Shown one piece after another: positions 28,202-36,784 of a DNA stretch of 64,000 nucleotides. The notes below the pieces were generated by a model. The model was not told the DNA's origin and made no database searches. It saw nothing but the letters and a program-made list of their open reading frames with translations. A program made the position numbers and the translations under genes. This DNA is from Maribacter stanieri (GTDB taxonomy: Bacteria > Bacteroidota > Bacteroidia > Flavobacteriales > Flavobacteriaceae). The stretch is from contig NZ_FOYX01000004.1 of NCBI RefSeq assembly GCF_900112245.1, forward strand, positions 150,884 to 214,883. The letters are read 5' to 3'. The stretch's first letter is position 1, and every line of letters starts with the position of its first letter.

Positions 28202-28245
28202 CTCTTTTTTTAATATAAGAAACTATATCGAATCAAGAAATAAAT

Positions 28246-29124
28246 TTAGGCTTCTTTAGATCTCACAGGGTTGTTCTGAATTAGGTCAATATATAGGTTA
28301 ACCTTTTTCTTTAAATCTCTTCTGTGAGAAATAAAATCTAAAAAGCCATGCTCCAATAAAAACTCTGAAGATTGAAAACCTTCAGGTAATTCTTTACCGG
28401 TAGTATCTTTAACTATACGAGGACCTGCAAAGCCGATTAAAGCGCCTGGTTCGGCAATATTAATATCGCCTAACATAGCATATGATGCCGTTGTACCACC
28501 TGTTGTAGGATCTGTACATAATGAAATGTATGGTAAACCAGCATCAGATAATTGAGCCAATTTAGCAGATGTTTTAGCTAATTGCATTAATGAAAGCGCA
28601 GCCTCCATCATACGTGCCCCACCAGATTTAGAAATCATCATAAATGGTGTTTTCTTTTTGATGGCGTGGTCAATACCACGAGCAATCTTTTCACCTACAA
28701 CACTACCCATAGAACCGCCAATGAATTTAAAATCCATACAGCAGATAACGATATCTTTACCAAAGGACTTTCCGTATCCTGTTCTTACAGCATCTTTAAG
28801 TCCGGTTTTTTTCTGTGCAGCTTTTAAACGCTCGCTATATTTCTTGGTATCCTCAAATTTTAAAGGGTCTTTAGAAGTAAGCTTTTCATCAAGTTCAGTA
28901 AACTTATTGTTATCGAACAGGATTTCAAAGTATTCTTTACTACCGATCCTTACATGATAATCATCTTCTGGGCTTACATAAAAGTTTTTTGCAAGATCAT
29001 CAGACTCGACAATTTTACCTGTGGGCGATTTGTACCACAAGCCTTTTGGAGTGTCTTTTTTTTCCTCGGTAGAGGTTTGTATCCCTTTTTCTTTTCTTTT
29101 AAACCAAGCCGTCATATCATCCAT
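28246..29124 (-). CDS. accD: Acetyl-CoA carboxylase carboxyltransferase beta subunit AccD, zinc-ribbon cysteines absent
   Basis: The beta half of the carboxyltransferase that moves CO2 from carboxybiotin to acetyl-CoA, giving malonyl-CoA for fatty-acid synthesis. The crotonase-fold core is intact ('[17 protein letters not shown]', '[18 protein letters not shown]', '[17 protein letters not shown]'). The N-terminal zinc ribbon keeps its shape (residues ~30-60) but not its metal ligands: the four cysteines align with S33, G36, S51 and D54. The 292-residue length is normal. fbaA lies 22 bases upstream, suggesting cotranscription. The start could also be the ATG three codons on. Confidence 0.95.
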   Translation of the reverse strand: MDDMTAWFKRKEKGIQTSTEEKKDTPKGLWYKSPTGKIVESDDLAKNFYVSPEDDYHVRIGSKEYFEILFDNNKFTELDEKLTSKDPLKFEDTKKYSERLKAAQKKTGLKDAVRTGYGKSFGKDIVICCMDFKFIGGSMGSVVGEKIARGIDHAIKKKTPFMMISKSGGARMMEAALSLMQLAKTSAKLAQLSDAGLPYISLCTDPTTGGTTASYAMLGDINIAEPGALIGFAGPRIVKDTTGKELPEGFQSSEFLLEHGFLDFISHRRDLKKKVNLYIDLIQNNPVRSKEA

Positions 29125-29146
29125 TTATTGGTTAATCTAAAGTTTA

Positions 29147-30214
29147 TTAAAGCGTATTAACGTTATTTAAATCTTCAAACGCTTTTTTCAAACGCTCAAT
29201 AAAAGCAGTTTCACCTTTTCTTAACCAAACTCTTGGGTCATAATATTTCTTGTTAGGCTCATCTGATCCTTTAGGATTTCCAATTTGTGCCTGCAAGTAA
29301 TCTTTATTATCCTGTACGTAGTCACGAACACCTGCTAAAAATGCATATTGTAAATCAGTATCAATGTTCATTTTAATAACACCGTAGCTGATACCTTCTC
29401 TAATTTCTTCTACTGTTGATCCAGAACCACCATGGAATACAAAATCGATATGGTTATGCTCAACCCCGTATTTCTTAGAAATGTATTCTTGAGAATTCTT
29501 AAGGATTTTCGGAGTTAATTTTACGTTACCTGGCTTATATACACCATGAACATTACCAAATGCAGCGGCAATTGTAAACTTAGGGCTAACTTTAGAAAGC
29601 TCTTCGTAAGCATATGCTACTTCTTCTGGTTGTGTATATAATTTAGAATCATCTACATCAGAATTATCAACACCATCTTCTTCACCACCTGTAATACCTA
29701 ATTCGATTTCTAAAGTCATGTTCATTTTGCTCATGCGCTCTAGGTAACCTTTACAGATTTCAATGTTCTCTTCTAAAGGCTCTTCAGAAAGATCGATCAT
29801 ATGTGAACTGAACAATGATTTACCAGTTTCAGCGAAATGTTTTTCACTAGCATCTAGAAGACCGTCGATCCAAGGCAATAATTTTTTTGCACAATGATCT
29901 GTATGTAGAATAACTGTAGCACCATAAGCTTCTGCTAATTGGTGAACATGTTTTGCACCTGCAACTGCACCTAAAATAGCTGCTTTTTGCCCATCATTAG
30001 AAAGACCTTTACCAGCATTAAACTGAGCTCCACCATTAGAAAATTGAATGATAACAGGAGCATTTAAGCTTGCTGCTGTCTCTAGAACACCATTAATAGT
30101 ATCTGAACCAATAACGTTTACCGCAGGTAATGCAAATCCTTTTTCTTTTGCGTAGTTGAAAATTGCTTGAACTTCGTCTCCGGTTGCAACTCCCGGTTTG
30201 ATATTGTGAGCCAT
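29147..30214 (-). CDS. fbaA: Class II fructose-bisphosphate aldolase
   Basis: A zinc-dependent aldolase of glycolysis and gluconeogenesis that cleaves fructose 1,6-bisphosphate. It shows 'VILHTDHCAKKLLPW' (metal and catalytic residues, ~residue 105), 'ELGITGGEEDGVD' (~residue 175), 'FVFHGGSGS' (~residue 260) and 'KMNIDTDLQYAF'. The chosen ATG at 30214 gives 355 residues, as in E. coli FbaA; a longer frame from 30256 would start inside a -7 element and adds 14 atypical residues. It stands between the tamL-like gene and accD on one strand. Confidence 0.97.
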   Translation of the reverse strand: MAHNIKPGVATGDEVQAIFNYAKEKGFALPAVNVIGSDTINGVLETAASLNAPVIIQFSNGGAQFNAGKGLSNDGQKAAILGAVAGAKHVHQLAEAYGATVILHTDHCAKKLLPWIDGLLDASEKHFAETGKSLFSSHMIDLSEEPLEENIEICKGYLERMSKMNMTLEIELGITGGEEDGVDNSDVDDSKLYTQPEEVAYAYEELSKVSPKFTIAAAFGNVHGVYKPGNVKLTPKILKNSQEYISKKYGVEHNHIDFVFHGGSGSTVEEIREGISYGVIKMNIDTDLQYAFLAGVRDYVQDNKDYLQAQIGNPKGSDEPNKKYYDPRVWLRKGETAFIERLKKAFEDLNNVNTL

Positions 30215-30253
30215 AATTATGTAGTTGTTTGTTTCTAAAAAAAAAATGAAAAA

Positions 30254-30261
30254 CAAAAGTA
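30254..30261 (-). promoter_or_regulatory. Candidate promoter -7 element for fbaA(-accD)
   Basis: The minus strand reads TACTTTTG, an exact TAnnTTTG match, 40 bases before the chosen fbaA start. It lies in the 62-base gap after the upstream gene and overlaps the alternative start at 30256. Confidence 0.5.
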
Positions 30262-30276
30262 ATAAAACAATTATAT

Positions 30277-32841
30277 TTAAAAGGGATAGTTGATGCCTAT
30301 TTGCAATACAGAATTCGCAAAATTATAATCTCTAAACCAACGTTTAGACTGAATTTCAGCAGGGTTGTAGGTTTTAAAGCCTAAATCTAACCTAAAAAGA
30401 AAGTAGGTAAAATCGTATCGCAGCCCAACACCGGTACCAAGAGCAATATCCTTTAAAGATCCCAATCCGTCAAAAGTAGCGTCAGGGTCTTCTACATTAT
30501 CTAGAACGTTCCAAATGTTACCGGCATCGGCAAAAATTGCTCCGTTAATGTCACCAACAACAGGAAATCTATATTCTAAGTTTAAAGCTAATTTTAAATT
30601 TGCTTCATTAAAATCATTTACTGCAGATACACTACCAGGACCTAGTGAGTAAGGGAACCATGCGCGGTTATCGTTTGAGCCACCACCAAAATAACTTCGT
30701 ACAAAAGGAATGTTGTCAGAATTTCCGTAAGGTATAGCAATACCGAAAAAAGCTCGTGCAGCTAATACATTTGAACGTGATAAGTCCCAATATTTAACAT
30801 ACTCAAATTCATTTTTAATGTACTGTGAAAATGGAACACCAAAAACTAAAAGTTGGTCATTGTCATTTTTATTAAAGGGTATAAATGATGAAAATGCAGA
30901 TAAAACATTTCCAGCGCCTTCAATCTTCCAGCGAAATTGATAAAATGAATTATCGATGATTCCTGTTCTATTCGTTTTATTGAACGTGTAGTTTGTTGCG
31001 AAAATTAAATTGTTTTCAGTAAGTCTAATTCTTCTTTCTTCAATTGAACTAACATCATCAAAATCGCTGGTAGTAGAAGCTACTTCATTATCTAAAATAG
31101 CACTTGTGAATCCTTTTGTGCCTGATGGAATTATTAAATTAAGTTCAGTGTCGCTATCTCCTGTTTCAAAATAATCGGCTAATTCTGGGTATAAATCAGC
31201 GTCCTCATATGTGTCAGCAATATCATCTAAAAGTTCATATGTGTTTGTATAGACATTATAGAACCTGTTACTGTTTACGTTTCTTACAAATTGGATATTC
31301 AATAATTCAACATCGTGATTTACAAAGTCGCTAGGTGTCCAGCTGTAACCTAAAACAGTGTTGAAGGTCTGCTTGTCTAGACCAATATTATTTTGAAAAT
31401 TGGTTCCAATAGCAATTCTGGTTTTCGGTAGGGTATAATTAGGTATTATTCTAGACGTATTAATGAATGGAAACCAAATTCTTGGGAAATCTAAAGTTAC
31501 ATCTCCACCAAATTCTGAGAAATAGTTGGCTTCAAAAGTATTGCTGCTCAAAAGACCATAAGATCCATTTGCCGAAATGCTTAAGTTTTCTGCTCCTTTA
31601 AAAATGTTTCTTATAAGTAGGGTAGTGCCTAGACCAACACCTAATCTACGTAAGTTAGAACGACTAACTTCAAAATCAGTCCCAAGCGAATATTTGGTTT
31701 TTGGGGCTAAATAAATATTGGTATTTACCTGGTTACCTAGGGAGTCCGCTTTAAAAATAATGTTTGGATACTTAAAAACATTAAGTGCGTTTAACTGTCT
31801 AGAAGTTCTAATTTTATCTACATCTCTATAAATACTATCCTTTTTAAAAAAGATGGCATTTGCCAAAGTTTTTGGTTTAATGTCAAAATTCTTAGAGTAA
31901 TGAATGGTATAATCTTGATAATCTAGTGTGTAAAGAGAATCTTGGGTGCTTGTAGATAGGTAGTCTGTATAGATATTGATTTTATTAATTTTTTCAACTT
32001 TATAAGCAGATGTCGTTACTTCGTTTTCACCTCTAGTTTTTAAATCACCAATATTAAGGGTGATATTCATTTTTTGGTCATCTGCAGATCTAGTGGTATC
32101 CCTTAATATATCGAAAGTAATGGAGCTTTCTTGAAAATTTCTAATACCACTATTTCTAAAAATACCTGTTAGTCGTTCTCTTTCGCTGTTAAAGTTAGAT
32201 AAGTCGAATTGCTGGCCTTCTCTTATTAGTGAGTTTGCAGAATTTAAAAAATAAAGCGAGTCGATTGCGGTTGATGAAATATTGTTGCCAAGAGAATCTA
32301 TCATATAAGGGTCTCCTAGTGCTATATGATAATTTACTTTTGCTTTCTTATGTTTAGTACTGTCAATAAGGTATGTGGTAGAGTTGGTGAAAAAACCCTT
32401 ACTCTGATAATAGGCACTTAATTTCGCTAAAGTTAAACGTGTTTTTGTAGTATCAAGAATAGTAGGTTCTTCTCCAATATCTTTAAGCCAGTTGCTAAGA
32501 CCTTTTACCATAAAAGACTCCCCTAAACGCTCTACTTGTTTAGCGGAAAGTAATTTTGTAAGTCTCTTTTTTCTGTTTTCTTTCTTATAAAGCCATTCAT
32601 TAAAAGAGGAATCCGGATTTTCTTTGGCTAGGTTGTATAGGTTAAGCCTTAATGGATACCCTAATACGGTAGAATTGGATTTTTGATAGATAAGACTTTC
32701 TAATTCTTCGTTGTTTACTTTTATAGAATCGGCGTAAATGGAGTTCTTGATCACCAAATATTCATCGTCCTCAACTTTTTTAAGCGAGTTACAGGATAGC
32801 AAGACTATTGCCAGTAGTGATAATAAGCTTAATTTAGCCAT
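30277..32841 (-). CDS. tamL: TamL-like lipoprotein of the BamA/TamA outer-membrane family
   Basis: An outer-membrane Omp85 protein of about 854 residues. From the chosen ATG at 32841 it begins with a lipoprotein signal (lipobox 'VLLSC'). POTRA-like domains (~residues 25-390) follow, then a C-terminal barrel ending 'NSVLQIGINYPF' with a terminal Phe. The barrel contains 'GGGSNDNRAWFPYSLGPG', close to the Omp85 motif VRGF/Y region. A lipidated TamA relative in Bacteroidota is TamL, which works with TamB in outer-membrane biogenesis; assignment to TamL and not another Omp85 paralogue is inferred. The longer start at 32880 lies inside the promoter. Confidence 0.82.
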   Translation of the reverse strand: MAKLSLLSLLAIVLLSCNSLKKVEDDEYLVIKNSIYADSIKVNNEELESLIYQKSNSTVLGYPLRLNLYNLAKENPDSSFNEWLYKKENRKKRLTKLLSAKQVERLGESFMVKGLSNWLKDIGEEPTILDTTKTRLTLAKLSAYYQSKGFFTNSTTYLIDSTKHKKAKVNYHIALGDPYMIDSLGNNISSTAIDSLYFLNSANSLIREGQQFDLSNFNSERERLTGIFRNSGIRNFQESSITFDILRDTTRSADDQKMNITLNIGDLKTRGENEVTTSAYKVEKINKINIYTDYLSTSTQDSLYTLDYQDYTIHYSKNFDIKPKTLANAIFFKKDSIYRDVDKIRTSRQLNALNVFKYPNIIFKADSLGNQVNTNIYLAPKTKYSLGTDFEVSRSNLRRLGVGLGTTLLIRNIFKGAENLSISANGSYGLLSSNTFEANYFSEFGGDVTLDFPRIWFPFINTSRIIPNYTLPKTRIAIGTNFQNNIGLDKQTFNTVLGYSWTPSDFVNHDVELLNIQFVRNVNSNRFYNVYTNTYELLDDIADTYEDADLYPELADYFETGDSDTELNLIIPSGTKGFTSAILDNEVASTTSDFDDVSSIEERRIRLTENNLIFATNYTFNKTNRTGIIDNSFYQFRWKIEGAGNVLSAFSSFIPFNKNDNDQLLVFGVPFSQYIKNEFEYVKYWDLSRSNVLAARAFFGIAIPYGNSDNIPFVRSYFGGGSNDNRAWFPYSLGPGSVSAVNDFNEANLKLALNLEYRFPVVGDINGAIFADAGNIWNVLDNVEDPDATFDGLGSLKDIALGTGVGLRYDFTYFLFRLDLGFKTYNPAEIQSKRWFRDYNFANSVLQIGINYPF

Positions 32842-32877
32842 GTTGTTTTTGGAGCAAAGTGCCATCCTCATATAAAT

Positions 32878-32907
32878 CAAAAATACATTATTTGAATGGT
32901 TGTCAAA
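32878..32907 (-). promoter_or_regulatory. Complete Bacteroidota-type promoter for the tamL-like gene
   Basis: The minus strand shows a -33 TTTG (32904-32907), an 18-base spacer and a -7 TATTTTTG (32878-32885). It lies 36-66 bases before the chosen tamL start and overlaps the first codons of the divergent methyltransferase gene. Confidence 0.65.
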
Positions 32908-33615
32908 AGTGAATTGAAACTTATCAAAAGTCTACAGCAAAAAAAGTGCCGAAATGAGCATGGACTTTTTGTTGTTGAAGGTAAAAAGACCGTGGAGGAA
33001 GTATTGAATTCCAACATGGAAATTTATAAATTATTTACTGTTGATTCTAATGAATTGGAAACTGGTGACGTACCGTTCTATTCAATATCAAATAAGGAAT
33101 TATCACAAATAAGTAGCCTTAAAAATCCTAATGGATATCTTGGGGTTTTTCATATTCCTAAACCAACAGATCAAATTCTTTCAGATTGGATTTTAGTATT
33201 GGATGGCGTACAGGATCCAGGTAATTTGGGTACCATAATTAGATTGTGTGACTGGTTTGGAATTAAAGATATTATTTGCTCAACGGATACTGTTGATTGT
33301 TATAATCCTAAAGTACTACAAGCAACTATGGGTTCAATTACCAGAGTAAATGTTCAATATAAGGATCTTGATGCTTTTTTAAATTCAACAGAATTGCCGG
33401 TGTATGGAACATTTATGGATGGTGTAAGCGTAAATAATACAAAACTGCCGAAAAAAGGAATAATGATTATGGGTAATGAGGGTAAGGGTATTTCAGATGC
33501 AATTGCTAAATTATGTACAGATAGGTTGGCTATTCCACAATTTGGCGAAGCAACTACAGAAAGCTTAAACGTAGCTTCTGCAACTGCAATTTTACTACAT
33601 GAAATTAGAAAGTAG
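32896..33615 (+). CDS. TrmH/SpoU family RNA 2'-O-methyltransferase
   Basis: A 239-residue SPOUT-class methyltransferase. An N-terminal RNA-binding-like region ('HGLFVVEGKKTVEEVL', ~residues 23-38) precedes the knotted SAM domain with motifs 'DPGNLGTIIRLCDWFG' (~residue 110), 'IMGNEGKGIS' (~residue 190) and 'LNVASATAILLHEI' (~residue 223). It probably methylates ribose in rRNA or tRNA; the target site cannot be told from sequence. It diverges from the tamL-like gene with only 54 bases between start codons. Downstream is a heptanucleotide repeat, not a terminator. Confidence 0.92.
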   Translation: MVVKSELKLIKSLQQKKCRNEHGLFVVEGKKTVEEVLNSNMEIYKLFTVDSNELETGDVPFYSISNKELSQISSLKNPNGYLGVFHIPKPTDQILSDWILVLDGVQDPGNLGTIIRLCDWFGIKDIICSTDTVDCYNPKVLQATMGSITRVNVQYKDLDAFLNSTELPVYGTFMDGVSVNNTKLPKKGIMIMGNEGKGISDAIAKLCTDRLAIPQFGEATTESLNVASATAILLHEIRK

Positions 33616-33645
33616 TTAGGTGTTGGTAATCGAATAATTTATTTT

Positions 33646-33721
33646 TTGCTAATTGCTAATTGCTAATTGCTAATTGCTAATTGCTAATTGCTAATTGCTA
33701 ATTGCTAATTGCTAATTGCTA
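33646..33721. repeat. Heptanucleotide tandem repeat (TTGCTAA, about 11 copies)
   Basis: Ten perfect copies of TTGCTAA plus a partial eleventh fill 33646-33721, between the convergent methyltransferase and porT genes. The last bases (CTA on the plus strand) form the TAG stop codon of porT. The unit is not a multiple of three, so every frame entering it meets a stop within a few units. Confidence 0.97.
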
Positions 33722-34411
33722 TTCAAAAGTAAAATTGATGAAAAGACCACGAGTTTTTAAAGATTCAATATTTCCGGTCCAAGGACTATTTGGGTCTTGA
33801 TCTGGTACTAGTTCATCGGTTAAGGCAAAAACACCTCGTATGGATGGAGTGAATTTAAAGTATTCTAAATAAAAATCTATGCCAAAACCTAGTTCGTAAT
33901 TATAAACCCATTTTTTCATTCTAAAAGTACCAGAGCTGTTATCATCTAGACTTTCTTCATTACTACCTAGATTTAAACTACGTGAGCCACCAGCTAATAA
34001 AAATGGTTTAAAATTCCCGAATCTTCGTGTACTTGCTTTAAGTAGAACAGGAAAATTTATATAAGTAGATTTAACTTCTCGAATAGCATCACGTTCATCA
34101 TCAAAGCCAGGAAAGCCCATTAATCTTGATCCGTAATGTAGACCTGGTTCAAAGCGCAGGTCTAAAAATTCGTTAAGTCGCAGTTCGCCAATCAATCCAA
34201 CATTAAATCCAAAACTTTTGCTAACCAAGACATCTTGTGCATTTTCCTTGTATTCAATTTTGAAATCATACTGATTTAAACCTAAGAAATAACCCCAGTT
34301 AATGAGTTTCTTATCCTCGTTCTGTTTGTTCAATATGGGACTTTCGTTGAATTGAGCACTCAATATATTCGTTATCAACAACGTTAGGCTTATAAAAAAC
34401 CACTTCTTCAT
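33719..34411 (-). CDS. porT: Type IX secretion protein PorT (outer-membrane beta-barrel)
   Basis: A protein of 230 residues with a signal peptide (from 'MKKWFFISLTLL' to 'ILSAQ') and a beta-barrel body, ending 'LFINFTFE'. Length, the 'LRFEPGLHYGSR' region and the neighbour ubiE match PorT/SprT, a component required for T9SS function in gliding Bacteroidota. I chose ATG 34411 because a frame starting at 34441 would begin inside the -7 element TATATTTG. The stop codon is formed by a 7-bp tandem repeat. A generic PorT-family barrel of another role remains possible. Confidence 0.82.
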   Translation of the reverse strand: MKKWFFISLTLLITNILSAQFNESPILNKQNEDKKLINWGYFLGLNQYDFKIEYKENAQDVLVSKSFGFNVGLIGELRLNEFLDLRFEPGLHYGSRLMGFPGFDDERDAIREVKSTYINFPVLLKASTRRFGNFKPFLLAGGSRSLNLGSNEESLDDNSSGTFRMKKWVYNYELGFGIDFYLEYFKFTPSIRGVFALTDELVPDQDPNSPWTGNIESLKTRGLFINFTFE

Positions 34412-34438
34412 ATATGCTGGTTTACGATTGTAAAACGT

Positions 34439-34446
34439 CAAATATA
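34439..34446 (-). promoter_or_regulatory. Candidate promoter -7 element for porT
   Basis: The minus strand reads TATATTTG, an exact TAnnTTTG match, 28 bases before the chosen porT start and overlapping the longer alternative start. No clear -33 partner is seen. Confidence 0.5.
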
Positions 34447-34465
34447 TATTGTGAGTATACTAAAA

Positions 34466-35203
34466 TTAAATATTAGCCTTTTTCGCAACATAAATTGATG
34501 CAACCCCAAATGTTTGAGGTTTATTCGTTACATCTATAAACCCAATTTCCCGTAAAATATTGTTGAAGTTTTCGCCATGAGGAAAAACGGATGCGGATTC
34601 GCTTAGATAGCCATATGCAGAATCATCTTTTGAAAAAAGTTTACCTATTAAAGGGAGGATATTTTTTGTGTAAAACTTATATCCTTGTTTGTACGGTGTT
34701 TTAGTAGGTACTGAAGTTTCTAAGATAACTAATGAACCATTAGGTTTTAAAACACGAAGTATTTCAGCCATTCCCGTTGTAAGAGTTTCAAAATTACGTA
34801 CTCCAAAAGAAACGGTAACGGCATCAAAAGAATTATCTGCAAAAACAAGGTTTTCACTATCGCCTACGACCATTTCAATAGTATTGTCTAGATTTTTGTC
34901 CGTAACTTTTTCTTTGCCGACAGACAGCATCCCTGGTGAAATATCAAGACCTATAATTTTCTTAGCACCGGTACTAACCAATGCAATAGCTAAGTCTCCT
35001 GTGCCCGTAGCTATATCTAAAATAGACTCAGGCTGTTCTTTTTTTAATATTTCAACCACTTTTTTACGCCATTTAATATCTATACCAAAAGAAATAACAC
35101 GGTTTAAGCCGTCATAATTTTTAGAAATAGTATCGAACATTTTTGTAACCTGTTCTTTTTTTCCTAGATCAGAATTTTTATAGGGCGTAACTTTTTGGGG
35201 CAT
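34466..35203 (-). CDS. ubiE: Demethylmenaquinone methyltransferase UbiE/MenG
   Basis: A SAM-dependent C-methyltransferase of 245 residues that makes menaquinone from demethylmenaquinone; in a flavobacterium the quinone is presumably menaquinone. Motifs are '[19 protein letters not shown]' (~residue 22), the SAM loop '[14 protein letters not shown]' (~residue 60) and '[11 protein letters not shown]' (~residue 127), all typical of UbiE. The start is set at ATG 35203, because the alternative at 35233 would place its first codon upstream of, and its second to fourth codons over, a -7 element. It precedes porT on the same strand. Confidence 0.95.
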   Translation of the reverse strand: MPQKVTPYKNSDLGKKEQVTKMFDTISKNYDGLNRVISFGIDIKWRKKVVEILKKEQPESILDIATGTGDLAIALVSTGAKKIIGLDISPGMLSVGKEKVTDKNLDNTIEMVVGDSENLVFADNSFDAVTVSFGVRNFETLTTGMAEILRVLKPNGSLVILETSVPTKTPYKQGYKFYTKNILPLIGKLFSKDDSAYGYLSESASVFPHGENFNNILREIGFIDVTNKPQTFGVASIYVAKKANI

Positions 35204-35222
35204 TTTATAGCTATTTTTTTGG

Positions 35223-35230
35223 CAAATATA
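35223..35230 (-). promoter_or_regulatory. Candidate promoter -7 element for ubiE
   Basis: The minus strand reads TATATTTG, an exact TAnnTTTG match, 20 bases before the chosen ubiE start codon. This implies a short leader and supports the downstream start. Confidence 0.5.
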
Positions 35231-35433
35231 CAATATAGCTATTGCTTAATTCCTTTTTAACCACTTAGCTTGGTATAAGAAGGCTTAAAGAATTGAAAAT
35301 AAAGAATAAACTAATTTAATTATGTAATTTTGTGCCTTAATAAATGCTATGTTTTTTCAAGCCTACTTTTAAGTATCTTTAATATTTAAGAGAAGAAAAT
35401 TGGTACTTGATTGGTAGCGCTCTAATAAAATAA

Positions 35434-36783
35434 ATGAAGATTATAATTGCTGGTGCTGGGGAGGTAGGCTTTCATTTAGCTAAGTTGCTTTCTTATGAAT
35501 CACAGGATATTACTTTAATCGATTCTAAAAAAGAAAGTCTTGCTTACGCGGACAATCATTTAGATATACGAGTTTTAAAAGGTGATGCAACTTCTATTGC
35601 GGTATTAAATGATGCCCAGGTAAAAGATTCAGATTTGGTTATTGCGGTAACTTCTTCTGAAACAACAAACTTAACGCTGTGCATGTTGGCAAAGCAGTTG
35701 GGGTGTAAGCGTACTATTGCTAGAATATCAAATACCGAATTTATAAAGAACAAAGAATTACTGAAATTCTCAGAATTAGGTATAGATGAGTTAATATCAC
35801 CAGAAGCATTAGCGGCGACGGAAATTCAAATGTTATTGAATAAGTCTGCTTTTAATGATACATATGAGTTTGAGGAAGGTGAGCTGATTATGGTAGGTGT
35901 TTCTTTACTAAAGTCTGCACCGTTTGTAGGTAAGATGGTAAAAGAAGCCGCAAAGATTTTTCCTGAGCTACACTTTATGCCAATTGCACTTCAGCGAACA
36001 GGAACTCAATATACGGTAATACCTCGTGGAGATACTGTTTTTAAAGAAGGTGATCAGGTTTATTTTATAACAGTGAAAAAGGGTGTTGATGAACTCTACA
36101 AACTTACTGGTAAGAAAAAAGCCGAAATCAAAAATGTAATGATTCTTGGCGGTAGTAAAGTAGGGTATAAAACTGCAAGAGATCTTTGTGCCAATAAATT
36201 CAATGTAAAGCTCATTGAGAAGAATAAAGAAAAAGCTTTTGACTTAGCAGATGAATTGCCAAATGCTTTGGTAATTAATGGCGATGGTAGAAATGTTGAA
36301 TTGCTAGATGAAGAAAGTTTAGAATCTATGGATGCGTTTATAGCGGTAACCGGAAATTCAGAAACTAATATTATGTCATGTTTAGTGGCGAAATCCAAGT
36401 ATATTAAAAAGACAATTGCCTTGGTAGAGAATATGGATTATTTTCAACTTTCTCACTCCATTGGTATTGATACTTTGATAAATAAAAAACTTTTAGCTGC
36501 CAATAATATCTTTAGACATATTCGTAAAGGGGAAGTGGTAGCTCTAATGCGTTTAAACAATTTAAATGCTGAGATATTAGAATTTATAGTAAAAAGGAAT
36601 TCTAAAGTAACGGGAGCAATCATACGAGAATTAGACTTTCCTAAAGCGGCCACTATTGGTGGGGTTGTCAGAGGCGGTGTAGGTCATATTGCCCTTGGTG
36701 GATTTAGAATACAAGAAGGAGATAGGGTAGTAGTTTGTTGTTTGCCTTCAGAGATTCCAAAAATTGAACGAATGTTCCTTTAA
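35434..36783 (+). CDS. trkA: Trk potassium uptake regulator TrkA
   Basis: A cytoplasmic, NAD(H)-binding gating subunit of the Trk K+ channel. The 449 residues form two tandem RCK units: N-terminal loops 'IAGAGEVGFHLAKLL' (residue ~4) and 'ILGGSKVGYKTARDL' (~residue 232), each followed by an RCK-C domain. This double layout is standard for TrkA. trkH begins two bases after its stop. A candidate -7 element TATCTTTA lies at 35374-35381 with a T-rich -33 position, and a second exact match (TAATTTTG) lies at 35325-35332; which is used is unclear. Confidence 0.96.
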   Translation: MKIIIAGAGEVGFHLAKLLSYESQDITLIDSKKESLAYADNHLDIRVLKGDATSIAVLNDAQVKDSDLVIAVTSSETTNLTLCMLAKQLGCKRTIARISNTEFIKNKELLKFSELGIDELISPEALAATEIQMLLNKSAFNDTYEFEEGELIMVGVSLLKSAPFVGKMVKEAAKIFPELHFMPIALQRTGTQYTVIPRGDTVFKEGDQVYFITVKKGVDELYKLTGKKKAEIKNVMILGGSKVGYKTARDLCANKFNVKLIEKNKEKAFDLADELPNALVINGDGRNVELLDEESLESMDAFIAVTGNSETNIMSCLVAKSKYIKKTIALVENMDYFQLSHSIGIDTLINKKLLAANNIFRHIRKGEVVALMRLNNLNAEILEFIVKRNSKVTGAIIRELDFPKAATIGGVVRGGVGHIALGGFRIQEGDRVVVCCLPSEIPKIERMFL

Positions 36784-36784
36784 G

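Noticed and set aside
33646..33721. CRISPR array or satellite with spacers.
   Set aside because: The 7-bp units are directly contiguous with no spacers, and no cas genes are present.
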